64,000 nt of DNA from Bradyrhizobium sp. SZCCT0231 (lineage in GTDB: Bacteria; Pseudomonadota; Alphaproteobacteria; Rhizobiales; Xanthobacteraceae). A program made the position numbers and the translations under genes. Positions 55,018-63,865 of this stretch are shown in pieces; the first letter of the stretch is position 1, and each line of letters starts with the position of its first letter. The stretch lies in contig NZ_JAFCKP010000005.1 in the NCBI RefSeq assembly GCF_018130245.1, forward strand, positions 287,159-351,158. Reading direction: 5' to 3'. The notes under the pieces were generated by a model, which saw nothing but the letters and a program-made list of their open reading frames with translations, was not told the DNA's origin and did not search any database.

Positions 55018-55315
55018 CCGCCAACCGGGCGGCTGCGGCCGGGGCGCCGGAGGAGCGGAAAATTCAAGCCGCGCCCGTAATTTGGGCAAAAACCTCAGGG
55101 TTTTTAGGGCCTTCCCGCGCCCGCTCCATTGACTTTGGCCAATTCCCCCCTATGTTCCGGGGCGACGCGGCTCAGATCGAAGTCCGATTCTCGAGCCTGG
55201 CGCTTTGTCCGCGTGAGTCAGCACCCCCAGCTTCTTCGAGAGCGCGCCGTTTCGGGGTGGAGCGCGACAGCCTTATTACCCTCGATTCCGAACGGCGGTT
55301 TCGACCAGAGGCTCA

Positions 55316-56824
55316 ATGTCCTTTTCAAATCTCGGACTGTCCGAAAAAGTCCTCGCCGCAGTGGCGGCCACCGGTTACACCAATCCCACCCCCATTCAGG
55401 AACAGGCGATCCCCCACGTCCTCGCACGCAAGGACGTGCTCGGCATCGCCCAGACCGGCACCGGCAAGACCGCAGCCTTCGTCCTGCCGATGCTCACCAT
55501 CCTCGAAAAGGGTCGAGCCCGGGCGCGCATGCCGCGCACGCTGATCCTCGAGCCGACCCGCGAGCTCGCGGCCCAGGTGAAGGAAAACTTCGACCGCTAC
55601 GGCGCCGGCCAGAAACTCAACGTCGCCCTCCTCATCGGCGGCGTCTCCTTCGGCGACCAGGATGCCAAGCTGATGCGCGGCGTCGACGTGCTGATCGCCA
55701 CCCCCGGCCGCCTGCTCGACCATACCGAACGCGGCGGCCTGCTGCTCACCGGCGTCGAGCTGCTCGTCATCGACGAAGCCGACCGCATGCTGGACATGGG
55801 CTTCATTCCCGACATCGAGCGCATCTGCAAGCTCGTCCCGTTCACGCGGCAGACCCTGTTCTTCACCGCGACCATGCCGCCGGAAATCCGGCGCATCACC
55901 GAAGCCTTCCTGCACAATCCGCAGAAGGTCGAGGTCTCCAGGCCCGCCACCACCGCCGTCACCGTCACGCAAGCCCAGGTGCCCGCCGGACGCGAGGCGC
56001 ACGAGAAGCGCGAGCTGCTCCGCCGCCTGCTGCGCGAGGCCAAGGACCTCAAGAACGCGATCATCTTCTGCAATCGCAAGCGCGAGGTCGCGATCGTTCA
56101 CAAATCGCTTCAGAAGCACGGCTTCAGCGTCGGCGCGCTACATGGCGACATGGACCAGCCGGCCCGCATGGCCGCGCTCGACCAGTTCCGCAAGGGTGAG
56201 CTGCCGCTGCTCGTCGCCTCCGACGTCGCCGCCCGCGGCCTCGACATTCCCGAGGTCAGCCACGTCTTCAATTTCGACGTTCCCCATCACGCCGACGACT
56301 ACGTCCACCGCATCGGCCGCACCGGCCGCGCCGGGCGAACCGGCACCGCGATCTCGATCGTGACACCGCTCGATCAGAAGTCGATGGCGGCGATCGAAAA
56401 GCTGATCGGCCAGAGCATTCCGCGCGCCGAAGGCAATTACGAAGTCCCGGCCGAGGCCTCCGATGCGGGCGAGCGTCCGCGCGAGCAGCGCGGTCGTGAA
56501 CGTTCACGCGGCGGACGCGGCAAGCCGCAACGCGGCGAGCGCCGCGATCACGGCCGCGAGCGCAGCCACGAGCCGCGCGAAGCGCGTGGCGAGGCACGGC
56601 CCGCCGCCGAGGCGAGGCCTGCACGCGAGGCAAGGCCTCCGCGCGAAGCCAGGCCATCATCCGAGCCGCGTCATGGTGCGCGGGCGCAGGCCAACAATTC
56701 GCATGTGCCCTCGATCGGCCGTCCCGAGCCGCGCCGCCAGCGCGAGATCGACACCGAGCCGGGCGATCATTCGCATCTGCCGGCGTTTCTGCTGCGGCCG
56801 GTTCGCTCCCCCGCAGGCGCCTGA
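55316..56824 (+). CDS. DEAD-box ATP-dependent RNA helicase, RhlE type
   Basis: RNA helicase acting in ribosome assembly or RNA turnover. It is 502 aa. Q motif around TPIQEQ, Walker A AQTGTGKT at 45-52, DEAD at 153-156, SAT-equivalent FFTATMP, and the HRIGRTGRAGRTG motif VI. Residues 385-475 are a low-complexity basic tail rich in Arg/Glu/Gly/Pro, with EARPxREARP repeats, likely RNA-binding. ATG 55316. The 298-bp upstream region is long for this genome and has an AT-rich hairpin near 55087-55105; a long leader is typical of cold-induced helicase genes, but this is inference. Confidence 0.95.
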   Translation: MSFSNLGLSEKVLAAVAATGYTNPTPIQEQAIPHVLARKDVLGIAQTGTGKTAAFVLPMLTILEKGRARARMPRTLILEPTRELAAQVKENFDRYGAGQKLNVALLIGGVSFGDQDAKLMRGVDVLIATPGRLLDHTERGGLLLTGVELLVIDEADRMLDMGFIPDIERICKLVPFTRQTLFFTATMPPEIRRITEAFLHNPQKVEVSRPATTAVTVTQAQVPAGREAHEKRELLRRLLREAKDLKNAIIFCNRKREVAIVHKSLQKHGFSVGALHGDMDQPARMAALDQFRKGELPLLVASDVAARGLDIPEVSHVFNFDVPHHADDYVHRIGRTGRAGRTGTAISIVTPLDQKSMAAIEKLIGQSIPRAEGNYEVPAEASDAGERPREQRGRERSRGGRGKPQRGERRDHGRERSHEPREARGEARPAAEARPAREARPPREARPSSEPRHGARAQANNSHVPSIGRPEPRRQREIDTEPGDHSHLPAFLLRPVRSPAGA

Positions 56825-56991
56825 AGCGCGACGCGCGCTCCAGGTTTCGGTTGAGCAAACCCGCCGCACAGTTTTTTAGATGCATTCGTGAACGTATATT
56901 TACGGGGCGTTCACGATCGTCCGTTAGCCTACGAACATAATTTAAGCATTGCTGCGGTCGATGGCGCGCCGACCGCTGTGGGGTATGTTCC

Positions 56992-58059
56992 GTGATCAAA
57001 GTGCTCGACGAACACGAACGCACGATGGCGTTCGCCGAGGTGGCGCTCGGTCAGATCCGATCGCTTCGACAGACTGCAATTCCCCGCAACTACGAGATCT
57101 GGTACGTCTACGCCACCGGCTACAACGCGCCGCTCAACAAGATCATCAACGAGACGCTGGCGCGCAGCGGCAAGCTGACCGAAGCCGATCTCGAGCAGAT
57201 CTACGAGACCTATCTCTCCCACATCAAGACCACCGACCGCATCGACAAGGTCGGCGCGCGCGTCATCGGCGAGATCGACGACGTGATGAAGGTCTTGGGC
57301 GAGGCGCTCGGCATGACCGGCGCCTACGATACCAGCCTGTCGGGCGCGACCGAGAAGCTGTCGTCGGCCAAGAGTCGCGACCAGATCAAGGCTGTCGTCG
57401 AGGCGCTGCTGCGCTCGACCAGCGAGATGCGCCAGACCAACAAGGCGCTGGAAGACCGGCTGACGCTGTCGAAGAACGAGATCAGCAATCTCCAGCAGAG
57501 CCTGGAAGCGATCCGCGCCGAAAGCCTGACCGATCCGCTCACCGGCCTCGGCAACCGTAAATATTTCGACCGCATGATCGGCATGGCCGTCCAGAGCGCG
57601 CTCGCCTCCGGCGAGCCGCTGTGTCTGCTGCTGTTCGACATCGATCACTTCAAGTCGTTCAACGATTCCTACGGCCATCTCACCGGCGACCAGGTGCTGC
57701 GGCTCGTCGGGCTTTCGCTGAAGCAGACCATCAAGGGCCAGGACATCACCGCGCGCTATGGCGGCGAGGAATTCGCGGTCGTGCTGCCCAACACCGCGCT
57801 GCGCCAGGCACTCACGGTGGCCGACCACATCCGCCGCGCCGTGATGGCGAAGGAATTGAAGAAGAAATCGACCGGCGAGATCCTCGGCCGCGTCACCATC
57901 TCCGTCGGCGTCTCCATGCTCAAGGAGGGCGACGACACCGACGCGCTGATCGAGCGTGCGGACGCCTGCCTCTACGCCGCCAAGCGCAACGGCCGCAACC
58001 GCGTGATCTGCGAAGCCGATCCGGAGTACGCGGTCGAGACGCACAGCCGGGTGGCATGA
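56992..58059 (+). CDS. diguanylate cyclase (GGDEF domain, 355 aa)
   Basis: Synthesises cyclic di-GMP. The active-site loop is GGEEF at 257-261, with metal Asp in FDIDHFKSFND. The inhibitory I-site normally RxxD sits five residues upstream of GGEEF and reads KGQD here (Lys248-Asp251), so product inhibition may be weakened. Residues 1-120 are an alpha-helical region with NYEIWYVYATGYNAPLN that I know only as a conserved N-terminus of some rhizobial GGDEF proteins; 120-175 is a coiled linker. No membrane segments. GTG start at 56992. Confidence 0.93.
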   Translation: MIKVLDEHERTMAFAEVALGQIRSLRQTAIPRNYEIWYVYATGYNAPLNKIINETLARSGKLTEADLEQIYETYLSHIKTTDRIDKVGARVIGEIDDVMKVLGEALGMTGAYDTSLSGATEKLSSAKSRDQIKAVVEALLRSTSEMRQTNKALEDRLTLSKNEISNLQQSLEAIRAESLTDPLTGLGNRKYFDRMIGMAVQSALASGEPLCLLLFDIDHFKSFNDSYGHLTGDQVLRLVGLSLKQTIKGQDITARYGGEEFAVVLPNTALRQALTVADHIRRAVMAKELKKKSTGEILGRVTISVGVSMLKEGDDTDALIERADACLYAAKRNGRNRVICEADPEYAVETHSRVA

Positions 58060-58153
58060 GACGGCTCCCGTCCGTGCTTGACTTTCCAGACTGACGACCG
58101 ACATCTTCCTCGCCGCCGTGGCACCTGACCGCGAGCATCGAGGACTGATCGCC

Positions 58154-58684
58154 TTGCCCAATCCTCATGATTTCCATACGCCGCAACCCTCCTACACCAG
58201 GGACGAGCTGCTGAGATCGAGCGAAGGCGGCTATTTCGGCCCGGACAATGCGCAATTGCCGGCACCGCCGATGCTGATGATGGACCGCATCACGGAGATC
58301 AGCCTCGACAACGGCGAGTTCGGCAAGGGCCATGTCGTCGGTGAGCTCGACGTCACACCAAGCCACTGGTTCTTCGATTGCAACTATCGCGGCGACCCGA
58401 TGATGCCGGCTTCCTTGGGCCTCGACGCCATGTGGCAGATGATTGGCTATTGGCTCGGCTGGTCGGGCTCGCCGGGCAAGGGCCGCGCCATCGGCGTCGG
58501 CGACGTGGAGTGCACGGGGACCATTACACCCGATACGAAATGCGTGCGTTACGAGGTCGCGATGCGCATGGTCCGGCGCGGCAAGCTGGTGCTCGGAATT
58601 GCCGACGGTCGGGTGCTTGCCGACGGCACCTGCGTTTTCACGGCCAAGGACATGAGGGTCGGCCTGACCAAGGCCGTGGATTGA
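58154..58684 (+). CDS. FabA-like hotdog-fold protein with altered active site (176 aa)
   Basis: Clearly homologous to 3-hydroxydecanoyl-ACP dehydratase/isomerase FabA over its whole length: PSYTRDELLRSSEG, PMLMMDRITEI, GLDAMWQMIGYWLGW, GKGRAIGVGDVECTGTI, and the C-terminal AKDMRVGLTK. The catalytic histidine (His70 in E. coli, in CHF) is replaced by Asn77 (DCNYRGDPMMP); the partner Asp91 in GLDAMW is kept at the standard spacing of 14. The neighbouring Gly-Cys is Ala-Ser. Dehydratase activity is therefore doubtful. Start is TTG 58154 with GAGGAC upstream. No fabB or fabI is nearby, unlike a canonical fabA. Confidence 0.88.
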   Translation: MPNPHDFHTPQPSYTRDELLRSSEGGYFGPDNAQLPAPPMLMMDRITEISLDNGEFGKGHVVGELDVTPSHWFFDCNYRGDPMMPASLGLDAMWQMIGYWLGWSGSPGKGRAIGVGDVECTGTITPDTKCVRYEVAMRMVRRGKLVLGIADGRVLADGTCVFTAKDMRVGLTKAVD

Positions 58685-58740
58685 ACGTCAGGTCCTGTGG
58701 GCAAAAGCGCGCAAGCGCTGTGCTCACCATTTTTCCAGCA

Positions 58741-59202
58741 TTACCGCCGTGAATGGTGGGCACGCTTCGCTTTGCCCACCCTACGCACCGTCTTCTTGGC
58801 TGGCCGCTTCTTGGCAGCGGGCTTCTTCGCCGCCGCCTTTTTCGCTGCCTTCTTCACCGCCTTCTTCCCCTTCGGCCGCTTCTTCACCCTGGCGCGCTGG
58901 GCCGCGGCGAGTGCTGCCCTCGCCCATTGCGCAAGCTCGGCGGAATCATCGAACAGGCGCGCGGGCAGCTCCCAGTAGGAGTTGACCACCACGATCTTGG
59001 CGCGGGTCGAGTACTGGAACGGCTTTGAGCCTTCGGCCTCGAAGTCCGGAATGGTCATCTCGTCGGCGCGGAAGAACAGGCCGGCACGGAGCGACAGCGC
59101 GAAATTGACGCCGTCGGCGGAGATGCCGTAGCCGGAGAACATTTTTCGGATGGTGACCGGGCCGAAATCGGCGAACAGGTCGATCAGGAATTCGCGGTCC
59201 AT
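58741..59202 (-). CDS. TfoX N-terminal domain protein with histone-H1-like tail (153 aa)
   Basis: Residues 1-95 are a TfoX/Sxy N-terminal-type domain (FADFGPVTIRKMFSGYGISADGVNFAL, LFFRADE). From about residue 105 to 142 there is a lysine/alanine/proline-rich tail (KKRPKGKKAVKKAAKKAAAKK...), as in nucleoid-associated or histone-like proteins, suggesting DNA binding. The last 12 residues (VGKAKRAHHSRR) are encoded by a palindromic repeat (58755-58780), so the original C-terminus may have been replaced. ATG 59202 with GGGGAGA somewhat distant. Isolated gene. Confidence 0.83.
   Translation of the reverse strand: MDREFLIDLFADFGPVTIRKMFSGYGISADGVNFALSLRAGLFFRADEMTIPDFEAEGSKPFQYSTRAKIVVVNSYWELPARLFDDSAELAQWARAALAAAQRARVKKRPKGKKAVKKAAKKAAAKKPAAKKRPAKKTVRRVGKAKRAHHSRR
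58755..58780. repeat. short palindromic repeat inside the 3' end of the TfoX-N gene
   Basis: GGTGGGCA (58755-58762) pairs with TGCCCACC (58773-58780) around CGCTTCGCTT. I recall this GTGGGCA-AAGCGAAGCG-TGCCCAC type as dispersed in Bradyrhizobium; here it is read through as coding sequence. Confidence 0.75.
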
Positions 59203-59222
59203 GGCCGAACTGTCTCCCCAGC

Positions 59223-59378
59223 GTCGTCCCGGTCTTGTGCGCAATTGCGCACTGGCGTCGGGACCCATAACCACAGGGAGCAGTTTAGCGAACACTGCCA
59301 ATCGTGCCAGTGTTGGTACCGACACCGCCTATCATCGAGAGATCACGCGGTATGGGTCCCGGCGTTCGCCGGGACGAC
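59223..59378. repeat. palindromic intergenic repeat, family B, copy 1
   Basis: Outer boxes GTCGTCCCGG (59223 on) and CCGGGACGAC (to 59378); inner boxes GGGACCCATAACCACAG and TATGGGTCCC. The two arms are imperfectly inverted with unequal length. Confidence 0.75.
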
Positions 59379-59416
59379 ATCTCGTATAATGCGAAGGACG
59401 AGCCTCAAGCTCCGCT

Positions 59417-59577
59417 GTCGTCCCGGACAAGCGCGCCCAAAGCGCGCGCAGATCCGGGACCCATAGCCACAGGGCGTGGTTTGGCGAAGACTCGGAGTTG
59501 CCAGCCCGCGCGACAGTTTTCTGCTGGGAGTATGGGTCCCGGATCAGCGCGCGCTGCGCTCGCTTGTCCGGGACGAC
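59417..59577. repeat. palindromic intergenic repeat, family B, copy 2
   Basis: Outer boxes GTCGTCCCGGACAAGCGCGC (59417 on) and GCTTGTCCGGGACGAC (to 59577), with inner boxes GGGACCCATAGCCACAGG and TATGGGTCCC. More complete than copy 1 and 39 bp from it. Confidence 0.8.
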
Positions 59578-59671
59578 ACCGATCGTGTTGTGCCAGCATG
59601 CCCTACGCCGCGCGGATATTGCCCAGGAAGGTTCGCCGGGACGACGGCAGCATGATTGGCGCGAGCTTGGC

Positions 59672-60073
59672 TTACCCGTCGATCTTGGCCGGCCGCAGCT
59701 CGACCGATTCGCCGCAGCCGCAGGCGGAGACCTGGTTGGGATTGTTGAAGACGAACTGGGCCTGCATCTTATCGGCCTTGTAGTCCATCTCGGTGCCGAG
59801 CAGGAACAGCACGGCCTTGGGATCGACCAGGATCTTGACGCCCTTGTCCTCGACGACCTCGTCGGTCGGGCGGATCTCGTGGGCATATTCGACCGTGTAG
59901 GACTGGCCGGCGCAGCCGCCGTTCTTCACGCCGACGCGCAGGCCCACGATCTCCGAATCCGCGCGCTGGGTCAGCTCGGTGATGCGCTTGGCAGCAGCGT
60001 CCGTCAGCCGCATCACCTGCGGGCGCGGCCGCCGCGGCTTCGGAGTGGAGGATGCTGGTGTCGCCTGGGTCAT
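59672..60073 (-). CDS. sufA: A-type Fe-S carrier (SufA/IscA/HesB family)
   Basis: Receives Fe-S clusters from the SUF scaffold and passes them to target proteins. It is 133 aa with an N-terminal Pro/Arg-rich tail of 20 residues. The three conserved cysteines are Cys54 (GGCAGQSY), Cys118 and Cys120 (SACGCGES). Last gene of the suf cluster, 49 bp after sufT, followed by repeats. The ATG at 60073 has no strong ribosome site; an internal ATG at residue 21 would remove the tail. Confidence 0.93.
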   Translation of the reverse strand: MTQATPASSTPKPRRPRPQVMRLTDAAAKRITELTQRADSEIVGLRVGVKNGGCAGQSYTVEYAHEIRPTDEVVEDKGVKILVDPKAVLFLLGTEMDYKADKMQAQFVFNNPNQVSACGCGESVELRPAKIDG

Positions 60074-60122
60074 GTTATTTATGTGGTCCGTTGCGGAGCG
60101 AATTCAATGCGGGCTGAGGCCG

Positions 60123-60494
60123 TCACCACATGTTGAGCACGAGGCGCGCCTCGTCGCTCATGCGTTCCGGCGACCACGGCGGTTCCCAGACGACCTTGAC
60201 GTCGACCACGCCGACGCCAGGGACGCTGGCGACCGCGTTCTCGACCATGGTCGGCAACTCGCCGGCGGCCGGGCAGTTCGGCGTCGTCAGCGTCATCAGC
60301 ACGTCGACCGAACGGTCGTCCTTGATCTCGACCTTGTAGATCAGGCCGAGCTCGTAGATGTCGGCGGGGATTTCCGGATCGAACACGGTCTTGAGCCCGG
60401 CAATGATCTCGGTGGTCAGCCGCTCGGTCTCCTCCGGCGGCAGCGCCGAATGAGTCTCCATCGGATTGGCTTTGATTTCGGCCGTGTCACTCAT
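60123..60494 (-). CDS. sufT: SUF system Fe-S assembly protein SufT (DUF59/MIP18)
   Basis: Fe-S maturation factor of the DUF59/MIP18 family, 123 aa. Family motifs are DPEIPADIYELGLIYKV, then LTTPNCPAAGELPTMVENAV with the conserved reactive Cys, and the C-terminal VWEPPWSPERMSDEAR. Its start overlaps the stop of sufS (ATGA). SufT proteins help mature Fe-S proteins when demand is high. Confidence 0.94.
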   Translation of the reverse strand: MSDTAEIKANPMETHSALPPEETERLTTEIIAGLKTVFDPEIPADIYELGLIYKVEIKDDRSVDVLMTLTTPNCPAAGELPTMVENAVASVPGVGVVDVKVVWEPPWSPERMSDEARLVLNMW

Positions 60495-61738
60495 GCGAAC
60501 AAATCCCGCGCCTTCAATAGCGCCTGTGCCAGATGATCGACTTCTTCCCGCGTATTATACATGCCGAACGAGGCCCGGCAGGTGGCCGTGACGTTGAACC
60601 TCTCTAAAAGCGGCATGACGCAATGCGTGCCCGCGCGCACCGCGATGCCCTGGCGGTCGATCACGGTGGCGACGTCGTGGGCATGCGCGCCCTTGAGCTC
60701 GAAGGAGATCACCGGGCCCTTGCCCCGCGCCGTACCGATCAGCCGCAGCGAGTTGATCTCGCGCAGGCGCTCCTGGGCGTAGGTGGTGAGATCGCGCTCG
60801 TGCGCGGCGATGCGCTCCTTGCCGATCGAATTCACGTAGTCGATGGCCGCGCCAAGGCCGATCGCTTCGACGATGGGCGGGGTGCCGGCTTCGAATTTGT
60901 GCGGCGGATCGCCATAGGTGACCCAGTCCTTGGCAACCTCGCGGATCATCTCGCCGCCGCCGTTGAAGGGCCGCATCGCGACAAGGTGCTCGTGCTTGGC
61001 ATAGAGCGCACCGATGCCGGTCGGGCCGTAGATCTTGTGGCCGGTGAACGCGTAGAAATCGCAGTCGAGATCCTGCACGTCGACGGGCAGATGCACCGCG
61101 CCTTGCGCACCGTCGACCAGCACCGGAATGCCGCGATCATGGGCCAGCCGCACCACCTCCTTGATCGGAACGAACGTTCCGAGCGCGTTCGACATCTGGG
61201 TGATGGCGACCAGCTTGGTCTTCGGCGTCAGCAGCTTCTCGAACTCGTCGATCAGGAAATTGCCCTCGTCATCGACGGGCGCCCATTTGATCACTGCGCC
61301 ATGGCGTTCCCTGAGGAAATGCCAGGGCACGATGTTGGAATGGTGCTCCATGATCGAGAGGACGATCTCGTCGCCTTGCTTGATGTTCGGCTCGCCCCAG
61401 GACGACGCCACGAGGTTGATTGCCTCGGTGACGTTGCGGGTGAAGATGATTTCCTCTGTCCGGCGGGCGTTGACGAACTGCGCGACTTTTGCCCGCGCGC
61501 CTTCGTAGGCCTCCGTCGCGGCATTGGCGAGGTAATGCAGGCCGCGATGCACGTTGGCGTATTCGCTCGTATAGGCCTGCGTCATGCGGTCGAGCACGGA
61601 CTGCGGCTTCTGCGCGGAGGCTGCGTTGTCGAGATAGACGAGCGGCTTGCCGTAGACCTGCATGGCGAGCGCCGGAAAGTCCTGACGCACGCGCGCAACG
61701 TCATAGGCCCCGTTCTTGACTGCCGGATGCGTGCTCAT
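60491..61738 (-). CDS. sufS: SufS-type (group II) cysteine desulfurase
   Basis: PLP enzyme that removes sulfur from cysteine for Fe-S assembly. It is 415 aa. The PLP lysine is in the FTGHKIYGPTGIG block and the persulfide-forming cysteine in RAGTHCVMPLLERF. Other group II features: YLDNAASAQKP at the start and HRGLHYLANAATEAYEGAR. Overlaps sufD (4 bp) upstream and sufT (4 bp) downstream, so the three are translationally coupled. No SufE gene is visible, so its sulfur acceptor lies elsewhere or is SufB directly. Confidence 0.96.
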   Translation of the reverse strand: MSTHPAVKNGAYDVARVRQDFPALAMQVYGKPLVYLDNAASAQKPQSVLDRMTQAYTSEYANVHRGLHYLANAATEAYEGARAKVAQFVNARRTEEIIFTRNVTEAINLVASSWGEPNIKQGDEIVLSIMEHHSNIVPWHFLRERHGAVIKWAPVDDEGNFLIDEFEKLLTPKTKLVAITQMSNALGTFVPIKEVVRLAHDRGIPVLVDGAQGAVHLPVDVQDLDCDFYAFTGHKIYGPTGIGALYAKHEHLVAMRPFNGGGEMIREVAKDWVTYGDPPHKFEAGTPPIVEAIGLGAAIDYVNSIGKERIAAHERDLTTYAQERLREINSLRLIGTARGKGPVISFELKGAHAHDVATVIDRQGIAVRAGTHCVMPLLERFNVTATCRASFGMYNTREEVDHLAQALLKARDLFA

Positions 61739-63039
61739 GACCGCCGCTCCAGCCAGCGCTCGGCGATGCCGATCACGTGCTCGCGCAACGTATCATCGGC
61801 GATCTGCTCGATCGCCTCGCCGACGAAGGCCTGGATCAGCAGCGCCTGGGCCTGCTTCTCGGGCAGGCCGCGGGCCTTCAGATAGAACAGCAGGCTGTCA
61901 TCCAGCGCGCCGGCGGTGGCGCCGTGGCCGCAGGAGACGTCGTCGGCAAAGATTTCCAGCTCGGGCTTGTTGTCGGCCTCGGCTTCGTCCGAGAGCAGCA
62001 GCGCACGGGTCATCATCTTGCCGTCGGTCTTCTGCGCGTCGGGACGGACGATGATGCGGCCCTGGAACACCGAATGGGCGCGATCGTCGACCACGGCGCG
62101 GAAGGTCTCGCGGCTGACGCAGTTCGGCACGGCATGGTCGACGACCAGCGTGGTGTCGCCATGCTCGGTCTTCTGCAGCAGGTTCACGCCATTGGCCGCG
62201 AGTTCGCTGCCCTCGCCCGAGAACGTAATGAAGCCCTGCAGGCGGCTGACCGCAGCACCGGTCGTCATGTTGAAGAAGTTCAACTTCACATTGGCGCCGA
62301 CGGTGACGAAGTGCGACGAGACGTTCATCGCGTCGGGCGCATCGTCCATCAGGCGGATATGGGCGACGTCGGCATTGTCGCCGATCGAGACGATGACGGC
62401 GTCGTTGACCTGGTAGGTCTTGGCGCCGGCGGCGACGAAGCTCTCGATGATGGTGGCGCGAGCGCCCTTCCCGACCACGACCTGCGAACGGGTGACGGCC
62501 GAGGCCGAGGCAGCGGCCGCAACATGGATGATCTGGATCGGCGCAGTGAGCTGCGTGCCATCCGCGATCGACAGCGCCACGCCGTCGGTCGCCAGCGCCG
62601 CGTTCAGCGCGATCACGGCATCGGTGGACGCGGTCCTGAGCAGACCGGCATCCTTGTCCAGCGACTCGCGCAGCGTCTTGAGGCTCGCTTCGGAGGCGAG
62701 CGCCTTCACGTCGGAGAGATCGGCCGCGAACACGCCGTCGACCAGCACCAGCTTGCGGGCGCCCGCGATCGCATGCGCCTTGACCGCTTCCGCGGCGCGC
62801 TTCAGCGCGGCCGCATCGGGCGCGGCTGCCAGCGGCAGCACCTCGCCGACCAGCGCGCGCAGGTCGGTGTATTTCCATTCCTCGATCCGGCGGTGCGGCA
62901 GGCCGAGACGCTCATAGGTCTCGAACGCCTCGCGGCGCACTGCTGCCACTGCCGGCGAACCCGGCAGGCGGCCTTCGGCGCTGGCGAAGAGATCGCTCAC
63001 CGCGCGGCCGTTCCCGGTCTTTGCCACAGCAACGTTCAT
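61735..63039 (-). CDS. sufD: Fe-S cluster assembly protein SufD
   Basis: Component of the SufBC2D scaffold, 434 aa. The right-handed beta-helix core and C-terminal conserved region are visible (GRIIVRPDAQKTDGKMMTRALLLSDEAEADNKPELEIFADDVSCGHGATAGALDDSLLFYL), with the SufD-type histidine in SCGHGATAG. Start at ATG 63039 (MNVAVAKTGNG); the frame runs upstream into sufC antisense but is not coding there. 11 bp after sufC and coupled to sufS. Confidence 0.94.
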   Translation of the reverse strand: MNVAVAKTGNGRAVSDLFASAEGRLPGSPAVAAVRREAFETYERLGLPHRRIEEWKYTDLRALVGEVLPLAAAPDAAALKRAAEAVKAHAIAGARKLVLVDGVFAADLSDVKALASEASLKTLRESLDKDAGLLRTASTDAVIALNAALATDGVALSIADGTQLTAPIQIIHVAAAASASAVTRSQVVVGKGARATIIESFVAAGAKTYQVNDAVIVSIGDNADVAHIRLMDDAPDAMNVSSHFVTVGANVKLNFFNMTTGAAVSRLQGFITFSGEGSELAANGVNLLQKTEHGDTTLVVDHAVPNCVSRETFRAVVDDRAHSVFQGRIIVRPDAQKTDGKMMTRALLLSDEAEADNKPELEIFADDVSCGHGATAGALDDSLLFYLKARGLPEKQAQALLIQAFVGEAIEQIADDTLREHVIGIAERWLERRS

Positions 63040-63050
63040 CACAAAATTCC

Positions 63051-63803
<753 letters not shown>

Positions 63804-63865
63804 CTTGGTACCCAGTCTATTCAATTGATGTTGGAGCGCGAGGTGCGCACCGCTGGGGTCGGCGA

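Larger units (their letters stand above)
59203..59671. other. 469-bp spacer made mostly of palindromic repeats
   Basis: Between the divergently placed TfoX-N gene (upstream side) and the end of sufA. Two related repeat units (59223-59378 and 59417-59577) occupy most of it; the remainder shows no gene. Confidence 0.6.
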
